Shown piece by piece: positions 55,779-64,000 of a stretch of 64,000 nucleotides of DNA. A program made the position numbers and the translations under genes. How positions within the stretch are numbered: position 1 is the first letter of the stretch; each line of letters opens with the position of its first letter. The stretch spans positions 53,494 to 117,493 of the forward strand of contig AJFK01000278.1 of the NCBI GenBank assembly GCA_000467715.1, in the 5' to 3' direction. A model generated the notes under the pieces. That model worked only from the letters and a program-made list of their open reading frames with translations. It had not been told where the DNA came from and searched no databases. This DNA is from Hysterium pulicare CBS 123377. Lineage: Eukaryota; Ascomycota; Dothideomycetes; Hysteriales; Hysteriaceae.

Positions 55779-56840
55779 ATGTCTATGAAAATGGTGTTAG
55801 ATCAATACCTAGGTCTCATACTTCTAATAGAGGTGCTACCCAATGCCGGCCTTGTTAAGTTCATGCAGAGTGACCTCTACCAGAGGGTTACGGAAGAACA
55901 AGAGTGTATTGAGCGAGACATTGCGGACGAGAATATCAAGATACAGATCGAAGAGAGGATAAAGAGGCATGAGGGGTCAAAACATCATCCGCACCGGCAA
56001 CGCTCAACGCAAGATACGATCCAAAGAGGCAATTTGCTAGAGCAGCGTGGTGGGGAGGAAGAATCGCCGCGAGACAAATCCAGCGACGGAGAGAATTCGG
56101 AAAGCTCTATTGCCGAAAGTCAAAACTATTCACCTCTAGAAGTGGAGGACGCAGCAGCAGAAAGTCATCTGAACAATGGATATTCGTCTGGTTCTGGGGA
56201 AATAACAGCTGAAGTACCACTATCTCAGGAGGAAAGCTACATGCCGGAGAAGCGAAAGAAAGGGCATGGAAAGAAAGGATTTGAGCAACGACAGGAGGAG
56301 GAGGAAGATGAGTATAGTAACAGTGATGATGAGTATACTGAGTCAATCTATGCCTCGGATGCGGACGAACCCTTTGATGATGGCTTGCCACCAATTAGAG
56401 AAGAGCAGACGGAGATGAAAAAGCCCTCAAAATCCTATTTTCACAAACAAGACGGATCCACAGCAAAGCCAAAAGAAAACTCGCCCGTCTCTCGGTCCAG
56501 GGATAAGGGAACCCTGCCCTGCGAAGCTCAGGAGAGGGATCCTGAGGAACAAGCCGACATCCCAGAACTCACTGAGGAAGACAAAGAGATAAATCGGGTA
56601 CTTTGGGAGCAGCTCGAAAACATTCGCAGGCAGCAAGAAGATATAAAAAGATTTTATGATCAAGATCGGGAGCGGAAAGCAAAGCGAGCAGCCGAGGGTG
56701 GCTTAGCTAATGCTGAGGAGGGGAGTGTGTGTCGGGGGGCATATGGTGATGATTTGGAGCAAGGTGATGGGCAAACGGAAGATCGGGGATCGGGTGACGA
56801 TGATGGTGATGGTAGAGTTGAGTTTAGAGAGTCGAAGTAG
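55779..56840 (+). CDS. Hypothetical acidic disordered protein, likely 3' exon(s)
   Basis: Open frame of 353 residues from an ATG, but the first dozen residues may be intron. A typical intron (GTAAGT at 55759, CTGAC, GTTAG at about 55791) overlaps them, so coding sequence more probably starts at 55792 with SDLYQRVTEEQECIERDIAD downstream. Splicing the donor at 55402 directly to 55792 would also keep the frame, joining it to the block before. The protein is charged and helical with acidic runs (RQEEEEDEYSNSDDEYTES) and a coiled coil near the end (EINRVLWEQLENIRRQQEDI). No domain recognised. Exon structure needs transcripts. Confidence 0.5.
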   Translation: MSMKMVLDQYLGLILLIEVLPNAGLVKFMQSDLYQRVTEEQECIERDIADENIKIQIEERIKRHEGSKHHPHRQRSTQDTIQRGNLLEQRGGEEESPRDKSSDGENSESSIAESQNYSPLEVEDAAAESHLNNGYSSGSGEITAEVPLSQEESYMPEKRKKGHGKKGFEQRQEEEEDEYSNSDDEYTESIYASDADEPFDDGLPPIREEQTEMKKPSKSYFHKQDGSTAKPKENSPVSRSRDKGTLPCEAQERDPEEQADIPELTEEDKEINRVLWEQLENIRRQQEDIKRFYDQDRERKAKRAAEGGLANAEEGSVCRGAYGDDLEQGDGQTEDRGSGDDDGDGRVEFRESK

Positions 56841-58038
56841 GACACGGCGAAAGATGGAAAAGAGTAGCAGTAGAGTCTACCATGAAGAGCTTTTCAGACG
56901 ACCGAGGGTTTAGTTGAAGCAACTCGCCAGTTTGATACCTTGTCTACAAGATCGCTTGGAAGTTACACTTAATATTTAGAGAACGTGGAGGAGGTAAGGT
57001 TGTTTCAAGAGAGTAATCCAAACGAAAGCCATTACGTAAGCAAAAACAAAAAATTTCTGCAAAGCAACCCTTCGTCTCAACTCCATCCAGAGACATTTTC
57101 GCGTCTTTGTTCCCCCGTCTTACCACCAGCAACTTTATAGACCTTCAGCCTCCGTATCCAGATCGTAAGCCTAGTCCTCGATGAATGAGTGCGGCTGAAC
57201 TTGCTAAGCTACACAGCCCACGCTTTTCGCTTCGGTATGCCGAAACCACCACCACGACTTCGGAACTCCTTTATTAAGAACTTCAGCCGATGAGCTGGCC
57301 GTCTCAGAGTTAATATCAAGCGAATTAGTTCAGCCTCCGTCGTGCAGGGCTCGTTCACAGTTTCGGAATTCTCCGCTCAAGCGCATGAGAACCAAAATGA
57401 TGCGCTACACCTGTCTCTATTCCTACTGCCTTCTGAGTTCGCGGTGGCGGTCATGTTCATCGCAAAACTGAATGGGACGTATTTAGGCGATTGAGGGTTT
57501 GTAAATCTACAAGACTGTTCATTATCTTCGCAAGGAGGGTCGTGAAGCACAAATACTCACGAGCAAGCCAAACGCAGCCACGTTAGACTTAGACACCAGC
57601 CATCTCGTCGAATCGTGGAGGCTGTTCCAGGAATATATGTCTTGGATGAACGCCACCAGTCGTACCTTTCCCACACAATGCGCACCACCCTTCAAGACCA
57701 AGACCGACGAGATCCAGACGTTCGCGTTTGGAGAATTACACGGCTTTTCCCAGCTCTGCTTCGCCTTTCTTGTCGGTACACTGTTTCTCCAATAGTCTTG
57801 AATTCAGAGGACATTCTTGATCTCAGTCACAGCATGCGCTACACAGCTTGTCCTTCATTATTGGACGCTATTTCTGTCAAATGAGACGCACCTTTCTTTT
57901 GCGGGTGCCTGATATATTGTGCCTTGCAGGTGCTGTACATATGTTAAAGCCCGTTGACATACCCCGGTAGGAAAAGATCTACCCCTAAATTACACGACTT
58001 TCCATCTTTTATCAACAAAATCGAACCCTGTCATAGCC
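56841..58038. other. Intergenic, 5' flank of repeat protein
   Basis: No gene that I can support. An unrecognised upstream exon carrying a signal peptide for the next gene is possible. Confidence 0.4.
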
Positions 58039-61000
58039 ATGAGTGCACTCACTGTTGCCCAAGGTGTTTTCTCCAACTGCGGTCCTTCCCTAGACCAGTA
58101 CGAACTAGCATATACCTGCAGCGGACCCAGCTGTTCCAGCATCAAAGGATTCCAAAACATTCAGTGTAACTCCAACGGGGCAGCATCGGATTCGATAATA
58201 TGCTCGAACAAGGTCAAGTGTCCAGGCAACACATCAATATATCGATCGAACTTCACATTCTCGCAGAACTCTCCAGATCCGGACAATCCTCCACCCGATG
58301 ATCCCGAGAAGTTTGTTCCTCAAGACCAAATAATCACTTTGCCGGACTGCAAAAGAATTGAGGTTAAGAGTGATGGAACGACGGATGGTACTATTGTGAA
58401 TGATAACATTCCTAATGATCCAGCTTGCGCATCGGCGAGCTCTAGTTTGCTTGCAACAGTTCCGCCGATTGCTACTAAAGTAGCGCAACAATCGAACCGA
58501 AGTTCTTCGACCCGACACCCTTCTACATTCGCATTGCTGCTGACACTGCTTTTATCATTGAATCTATTGCTACCAGCAGTATCAGCTTCCTCCTCCCCCA
58601 AGCGCTCGGTAAACCTTCGCATTCGGGCGGTATCCGATAACGTAAGGACATTCGCGACGCAGTTCGATAAGCAACTGGCAGCCAAAGTGAACGCTGTGGG
58701 AGGAAATGGAGAAGTGTTCGCGCATAATCTGGTTTCTGATGTCCTCTCTTCCATCTGCGGAGGATTTCTAAGAGGAGAGAACGTTGCCAGTTTCACATCC
58801 CAGGTTGTCGGAAACTGCGTCAGGACAGTCTACACTGGACATGATCTACGACAGCCTGGCCTGGACTTCCTGACAGTTTTCGGCGCCAGCTTACTATGTG
58901 ATTATACCGTTAGCGAGGCGTACCCGGTCGCAAAAGAATTCTCAGGAGACGCTTGCAAGGGACTGGAGGATTTGGTTGATAAGGTTTCTGTGCCGTCTGC
59001 CAGCGTTCCTGCTTCGTCAGGCGCTACAATCATACTTCCTTCGAGCCTCCCCTCGAACATTATGCTGACAGCCACGGGCAATCCTACACTTGGGCTCTCG
59101 TCAACGGTCGCCCAGTCGAACTCTCTGCCCGTTGGCTTAACGAGTCTCCCATCTAATCCTGCCTCAAACCCTTCATCGAATCCACAAACGGGCGGACCCT
59201 CAGGACAGGTTCCTGGATCAACTCTAGTCGCACCGACCCAAATAGCGACATCTTCTCAAAACCTAATTAGCTCGATCGCCTCGGCGCCAACAGCTACCAT
59301 TCAGACTTTACCGGCCTCGATCCCTTCTGGCAGTATACCAGCGAGTATTCCAACCAACAACCCAAGCCTTGTAGCTTCAAATACTCTCGTTATCTCATCA
59401 ATTGTTTCAGATACTCGAGCTCCTTCAGAACCTGCATCGATACCACCTCTGTCTGGGTCGAGCATCGTGACTGTCGCCTCTGTAGAGACACTTTCAGCTC
59501 CGGTTGCCTCCACCATTTCCTTGGCATCACTCCCGTCAAATCCCATTACTTCAACTCCACCCCAGTCAAGTGGATTAGCCTCATCTTTACCGCCGTCGTC
59601 GCTTCCTCCGGCCTCAACTTCGCCTGGTTCAATATCGGGCCCTTCCGGCCCACCATCTTCTATACAGATGCCGACCCAAGATTCATCGTCGCTGTTCCCA
59701 CCTTCCACTTTGCCCTCTTCTGGCCAGCCCGCATCCGTGATATCACGTCAATCCTCGATAAATTCCCTGCTTTCAGCATCTGGAGCCCCTCCATCATCAA
59801 TATCACTCTCAGACACGCCCTCTTCAGCACTGTCGACAACCGGTAGTCTCATATCCAGCAGCGGAACGCCTCCAGTTTCTTCTGGAGGGAGCGTGTCTAG
59901 CGTAATACCTCCATCAAGCGGCACATCGATAATACCACCACCATCTTCCACTCCACCATCTTCCATTCCACAATCTTCCACTCCACAATCTTCCACTCCA
60001 CAATCTTCCACTCCACAATCTTCCATTTTAACAGTCACGTCCTATTCGATATCATCCACCATAATATCATCCACTGTCATCTCTTCGATTCAGACGAGTG
60101 ATAGTTGTCCTTCTGGCTTCACCGCCGATTATAGAGGAATCTGTCGAACCGGAACTGTCATATCTTCATCCACGACCAACACATGTGCACCAGGCTTCAC
60201 AGTAGATTATAGAGGAATCTGTCGAACCAGCGTCAGCGCCACAACCTCTTCAGCAACTCTGGGTGGCTGCCCCTCCGGCTCCACCGCAGACTTGGAAGGC
60301 GTATGTTATCCTATGACCATCAGCCAGACTTCCACAGCATTGGAATGTCCTCCAGGCTTCACCACAGATTATCGCGGAGTGTGTCGAACGAGCATCACCA
60401 GCTCGACTTCAGCTCAAACAACGGACGCCTGCGCCTCAGGCTATACAGCAGATCTCGAGGGCACCTGTCACCCTATTACAGTTAGCTCATCTTCTACAAC
60501 ATCCGGGTGTCCGCTTGGCTTCACTTCAGATTATCGTGGCATCTGCAGGACTAGCATCACGACCTCAATAATATCGCAAACCACCATCGCATGTCCATCT
60601 GGTTACACCCTGACATATGCACGAGATTCTGTGGGCTTAGTTTGCCGTCCCATTACAAGTATATCGACATCCACAACATCGGATTGTCCGCCTGGCTCCA
60701 CGACGGACTATCGTGGCATTTGCCGAACAAGTGTCATTACTACAAATTCATCCCAAACAACCGGATCTTGTTCTCCAGGCTATACCTCCGATCCCAGTGG
60801 GGTTTGCCAGACCATAGCTTCCTCGACCATAACGACAGACTCCTGCGCTTCAGGGTACACACTAGACTACAGGGGCGTTTGCCGTATTATCACTTCAACG
60901 TCTGCCTCCACGATAACTACCGATGCATGTCCATCAGGCTATATTCTAGACTCCGATCACTTTTGCATCCGTATTGTCACTACGACCTCCGCCCCGACAA

Positions 61001-61521
61001 CCACTACCGACTGTCCATCAGGCCAAACGATGGATTACCGGGGTAACTGTCGTGTCATTGAGACATCCACAGCATCGTCAACTGTCACAGATTGCCCATC
61101 AGGTTATTACTACGATTATCGCGGCAACTGTCACGCCTCTGCGCCTCCTTCATCAACTCCCACAACAGCCACCTGCGCATCCGGAATGACGGTGGATTAT
61201 CGAGGAAATTGCCGCGCCATCACCACCGATCCTCCCCCATCCTCCACATCAACAGACGCTTGTCCACCGCCCCTAACCCTAGACTACCGCGGAAATTGCC
61301 GCACACCCACTGCTTTATCTCCCAGTTCCACCACAGCCTCCCCAGCTCCCTGCCCTGAGGAACTGCCTACTCGATGCCCGGGAACAGGCTGTGTGAACCT
61401 GATGACCGATATCATGAACTGTGGTACATGCGGATATACATGCGGGTATAATGGGACTTGTACGGAGGGCGTGTGTGGGATAGGAGGGATCGTTTTGAAA
61501 GGATTGAGGGGAGGGTGGTGA
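58039..61521 (+). CDS. Large cell-surface protein with Cys/DYRG repeats
   Basis: A single open frame of 1,160 residues. Residues 1-150 are Cys-containing with N-glycosylation sites (CSGPSCSSIKGFQNIQC). A strong hydrophobic helix follows (about 165-190, FALLLTLLLSLNLLLPAVSA), then a soluble domain to about 330 with VVGNCVRTVYTGHD and TVFGASLLCDYT. A Ser/Pro/Thr-rich stalk (about 330-685) includes six 15-nt repeats. Then about 15 copies of a 26-30 residue repeat from C690 to about R1089, consensus C-P-S-G-[FY]-T-x-D-Y-R-G-x-C-R. The end has CPGTGCVNL and NCGTCGYTCGYNGTC, a Cys module seen in secreted fungal proteins. No N-terminal signal peptide in this model: either the inner helix acts as signal or anchor, or a 5' exon is missing. 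Likely an adhesin-like wall protein; inferred. Confidence 0.82.
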   Translation: MSALTVAQGVFSNCGPSLDQYELAYTCSGPSCSSIKGFQNIQCNSNGAASDSIICSNKVKCPGNTSIYRSNFTFSQNSPDPDNPPPDDPEKFVPQDQIITLPDCKRIEVKSDGTTDGTIVNDNIPNDPACASASSSLLATVPPIATKVAQQSNRSSSTRHPSTFALLLTLLLSLNLLLPAVSASSSPKRSVNLRIRAVSDNVRTFATQFDKQLAAKVNAVGGNGEVFAHNLVSDVLSSICGGFLRGENVASFTSQVVGNCVRTVYTGHDLRQPGLDFLTVFGASLLCDYTVSEAYPVAKEFSGDACKGLEDLVDKVSVPSASVPASSGATIILPSSLPSNIMLTATGNPTLGLSSTVAQSNSLPVGLTSLPSNPASNPSSNPQTGGPSGQVPGSTLVAPTQIATSSQNLISSIASAPTATIQTLPASIPSGSIPASIPTNNPSLVASNTLVISSIVSDTRAPSEPASIPPLSGSSIVTVASVETLSAPVASTISLASLPSNPITSTPPQSSGLASSLPPSSLPPASTSPGSISGPSGPPSSIQMPTQDSSSLFPPSTLPSSGQPASVISRQSSINSLLSASGAPPSSISLSDTPSSALSTTGSLISSSGTPPVSSGGSVSSVIPPSSGTSIIPPPSSTPPSSIPQSSTPQSSTPQSSTPQSSILTVTSYSISSTIISSTVISSIQTSDSCPSGFTADYRGICRTGTVISSSTTNTCAPGFTVDYRGICRTSVSATTSSATLGGCPSGSTADLEGVCYPMTISQTSTALECPPGFTTDYRGVCRTSITSSTSAQTTDACASGYTADLEGTCHPITVSSSSTTSGCPLGFTSDYRGICRTSITTSIISQTTIACPSGYTLTYARDSVGLVCRPITSISTSTTSDCPPGSTTDYRGICRTSVITTNSSQTTGSCSPGYTSDPSGVCQTIASSTITTDSCASGYTLDYRGVCRIITSTSASTITTDACPSGYILDSDHFCIRIVTTTSAPTTTTDCPSGQTMDYRGNCRVIETSTASSTVTDCPSGYYYDYRGNCHASAPPSSTPTTATCASGMTVDYRGNCRAITTDPPPSSTSTDACPPPLTLDYRGNCRTPTALSPSSTTASPAPCPEELPTRCPGTGCVNLMTDIMNCGTCGYTCGYNGTCTEGVCGIGGIVLKGLRGGW
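59941..60030 (+). repeat. Six 15-bp tandem units (CAATCTTCCACTCCA)
   Basis: In-frame units beginning at 59941, 59956, 59971, 59986, 60001 and 60016 encode SSTPQ-type pentapeptides. The first two have CC instead of CA and the last diverges at its end. Copy number is likely variable between strains. Confidence 0.9.
60106..61305 (+). repeat. About 15 degenerate coding repeats (Cys/DYRG module)
   Basis: Each unit of about 78-90 bases encodes two Cys 10-16 residues apart around DYRG, or DLEG/DPSG in variant units, separated by Ser/Thr linkers. Two of the units alternate with DLEG units (GFTxDYRG then SxTADLEG), suggesting that pairs were duplicated. Some copies have lost the motif (YARDSVGLVCRP, ILDSDHFCIR). 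Confidence 0.85.
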
Positions 61522-62982
61522 GTTTGTATAGGTTCTAATAGAGTGAGAGATTAATGTTTTAGATTTGACGATCGAGGATATGGCGTTTGATTCGGGTTGG
61601 GTTTGTGTGGCTTTTAGCGGCATTGCGTTTTTGTATCGTTGGATTTTCTTTCAAGATCATGGCGTTCATTAATTCGATAGAGCGGTTGCTGGGAGGGTTT
61701 CTTGGTGGCGTTGCCTCTTTTTCAAAGCAAGTCTGGCGGTATTCATTCCTCGTTATTAGCGTTTAGCATAGCTTGAAGCATTTGATCAAATAGAATATCC
61801 ATAATTCGTTCGCATAGATCGCAAAATGAACGTTGTTGAGTCATCCAGCGATCAGCGATGATTAAATCGTGACCACATGACCCATGATCCACCCTCTTCG
61901 CTTAGTAAACATTAACTTGCCGCACGCTTCATCGAAATATCAATACCTACTCATGACCCCTCCTCTATCAGGCCTCTGAAAAGCCAAGCTTTACGTGAGA
62001 CGACGGTTCTCCACACTCCTTTCCATCCGGCCTGGCCAGGCGACTCCGCATCGTGGGAGGTTTTGGTAAAAGTGGGTCTACGCTGAACATCGACGCTTGT
62101 ACCTCCTCACCGTTATCACGAGAGTCTCGCCCTTTGTTCTCAGATGCAACGATGAGATGATTCAACAGAAGACAGGGTACCGGAATGCGGAGAACGACCT
62201 AAGTGATCAGGCTTGGTTCAGGCATCGGGATATTCGGCTCTGGATCGTTACTATTGACTCCGGATGGTCCTTTTGCTACCAAGAGTGGTCGAGATACGGG
62301 TTGAGTGGTAGAGGGTGACGCCTTAAGGTTGTTGAAAGCTTGGGTCTGGGAGCGTCGGAGGGTAACGGAGTCTAGACGTACGAGATAGCGATAACAAACC
62401 CCCAGATTTGTCTATTACCAGACTCCTCGGAACCCCGTTGAAACCCCAGATTACCTGGCGGATAGACATCAACGTACACGATGTACGGTGTTGGATCCAC
62501 GGGGAAAGATTCCGGGGGAAAGTTGGGGTAGAGCACCGCTTTTGGAAGCAGTGACGAAACTGTTTCCAATGTTCCAAGGTTGGGACTCCGGAATAAGGCG
62601 CCAATATTGCAAGTATGAGAAAGTGATGATAACGAACAGGCGCTGCGAAGAGCTAGAATGATAACAACATGTCCGAATGACTAATATGCTGTTCTTAGCG
62701 AGTCCAAGGCAGTATTGGGAATAAAACACGATTTGAAACCTCTAGACCAAGGAGAGAAGCGAGTTAATAGTGAACGCGCTCAAATTTAGATGATCGGGTC
62801 CATCGAAGGTGTAGCGCTGCGGCTTGATTCAAAGATTATCTGTGCGCAGGAGTAATTCAGCGTGCGCTGGATGGCTTGTTGAACTCTGGGTGTGGGGGAC
62901 GAGCTAGCCTGAAGTGGTTAATTGTGATATCAGAATGGTGGAAGTCCTGCCCCCGTGTGACGACCAGGTGCCTGGGACGTAT

Positions 62983-62989
62983 TATATAA
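62983..62989 (+). promoter_or_regulatory. TATA box (TATATAA)
   Basis: TATATAA 138 bases upstream of the transporter ATG, with a pyrimidine-rich stretch after it, as is usual for a regulated fungal promoter. Confidence 0.55.
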
Positions 62990-63031
62990 ATCCTGCTTGC
63001 GCCCATCTTTTATAATATCATTCTTTTTTTT

Positions 63032-63048
63032 CTTCCTTGCGAAGGAAG
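63032..63048 (+). other. Hairpin CTTCCTT-GCG-AAGGAAG in 5' leader
   Basis: Seven perfect pairs with a three-base loop between TATA box and ATG, so probably in the 5' UTR. It is followed at about 63056-63072 by T9-A7, a second self-complementary run. Confidence 0.5.
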
Positions 63049-63126
63049 CTGAGCCTTTTTTTTTAAAAAAAGTTTTGACTGAAATTTCAAATCCCCGCTA
63101 CGACTTTTTTTAACCATACCTCCAAC

Positions 63127-64000
63127 ATGGCAGAGCAACTGAAACTCAATACCGCGGTTGCAAACACTGCCGATGTTGCCCTCACTCCCTCAAGCGAGGC
63201 CAAAGACGAGCAATCCGGATTGGAGCTCAGGAATACGGTCACGAGCAACGCGGATAGTGCCCGAGCCAAAACGGTTTTGAAAGAGGAAGACTGCTTCGAG
63301 GTGACCGGGTTTGCGTTCTCGACCTATCGCAAATGGTTCATCCTCTGTATCGTCGCTTTCGTACAAACAAGCATGAACTACAATGCAGCTGTATACTCCA
63401 ACGCTGTTGGGCAGCTCAATACAGAGTACAACATCGAGAATGCTAGACATGGCATGATAGCCTTCCTCGTCACGTATGCTTTCGGGTGCGAATTATGGGC
63501 GCCGGTTCGTCAATTTCTCTTCTCATTGCCTTGACTCTCTCCTTTTACTCGAGCAACCTCCGTTCTTTCCTCGATCACTCTCTCCTTCTTCCTTAGCACA
63601 TTTAAGGCAGCGAATAAAGGTTACGTGCATCACGAGATAAGACCACATGATCTCGCGTCCCTCTGAAATCTGCATGTTTGCACTTCTCTCTTTTCTATTG
63701 TGCACCAACAAGCTTGCATGGCACTAATACAGTCGCAGTGGTCTGAAGAAGTTGGACGATTCTGGGTCATGCAACTGAGTCTGGGTTTCGTCAATATCTG
63801 GCAGATACAGTGTGCTATATCGCACAACTGGACCACTGTTCTGGTCGGCCGCATTCTTGGTGGTTTGTCGAGTGCTGGTGGAAGCGTCACTCTAGGCATG
63901 GTCGCGGACATGTGGGATGCTGATGAGCAACAATATGCCGTTGCATTTGTTTCACTCTGGTCCTGTATTGGCTCGGGCTTTGGAGGGGTTATCGGCGGGG
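63127..64000 (+). CDS. MFS multidrug (DHA1-type) transporter, 5' part
   Basis: N-terminal part of a 12-helix drug/proton antiporter. Exons 63127..63504 and 63739..64000 (runs off the window). The first 70 residues are hydrophilic. Helix 1 is WFILCIVAFVQTSMNYNAAV, followed by TYAFGCELWAPWSEEVGRFW, created by splicing out a 234-nt intron with a weak GTTCGT donor and an ACTAATACAG end. It is the family's WxP-SExxGR loop. The next helices hold LVGRILGGLSSAGGSVTLGM and VADMWDADEQQ, typical of the DHA1 (Tpo/Flr) group. Cargo unknown. The rest of the gene lies beyond the window edge. Confidence 0.85.

Larger units (their letters stand above)
61522..63126. other. Intergenic, 3' flank of repeat protein and promoter of MFS gene
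   Basis: No gene I can support in 1.6 kb. The last 150 bases form the transporter promoter with a TATATAA box and two inverted repeats. Confidence 0.5.

Noticed and set aside
60106-61305. Regularly spaced repeats as a CRISPR-like array
   Set aside because: The units are coding, degenerate and keep one frame; this is a protein repeat in a eukaryote.

Overview
The window is a piece of a filamentous ascomycete (Pezizomycotina) chromosome. The evidence is short introns of about 50-75 nt with GTRNGT donors, CTRAY branch sites and YAG acceptors, a Zn2Cys6 regulator, a TRI12-type MFS pump, DUF8021 and DUF7730 proteins, and a fungal retinal/carotenoid gene set. A Leotiomycete-like origin is possible but cannot be fixed from the sequence alone. 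I support 28 protein-coding genes (two are cut by the window edges, one has an uncertain structure and is listed as two blocks). I saw no tRNA, rRNA, CRISPR array or intact transposon.

Layout. 1-8.4 kb: 3' part of a cyclase-family gene, a nine-exon TRI12-type efflux transporter, a small coiled-coil protein, and an intracellular-looking lipoxygenase with a full set of metal ligands. 8.8-17.7 kb: a compact catabolic cluster with a hydantoinase/dihydropyrimidinase, a divergently transcribed NCS1 nucleobase/hydantoin-type permease, a Zn2Cys6 regulator and a D-carbamoylase-like nitrilase. Together they would import a cyclic ureide, open its ring and remove the carbamoyl group, so this reads as a fungal counterpart of bacterial hydantoin-utilisation (hyu) operons. 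18.7-35.2 kb: mostly housekeeping genes (secreted DUF8021 protein, two-Myb telobox protein of the Teb1/Tay1 type, 2-Cys peroxiredoxin, acetyl-CoA transporter, CENP-O/Mcm21, annexin, a 2EXR/F-box-like protein, GPI2).

35.8-48.9 kb: a photobiology locus. It holds a proton-pump-type opsin, a retinal-forming carotenoid oxygenase (carX), a bifunctional lycopene cyclase/phytoene synthase (carRA) and a phytoene desaturase (carB). carB and carRA make beta-carotene, carX would split it to retinal, and the opsin would use the retinal. An unknown polytopic membrane protein and a DUF7730 gene lie between opsin and carX.

50-64 kb: a GPI-anchored-type Cys-containing protein, an acidic disordered protein, a four-helix membrane protein, a gene with an in-frame stop and unclear exon structure, a 1,160-residue surface protein with about 15 copies of a Cys/DYRG repeat, and the 5' part of a DHA1-type MFS transporter.

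Coordinates of multi-exon genes give the whole span; exon joins are in the evidence. The splice models come from reading consensus sites and checking frame, not from transcript data.
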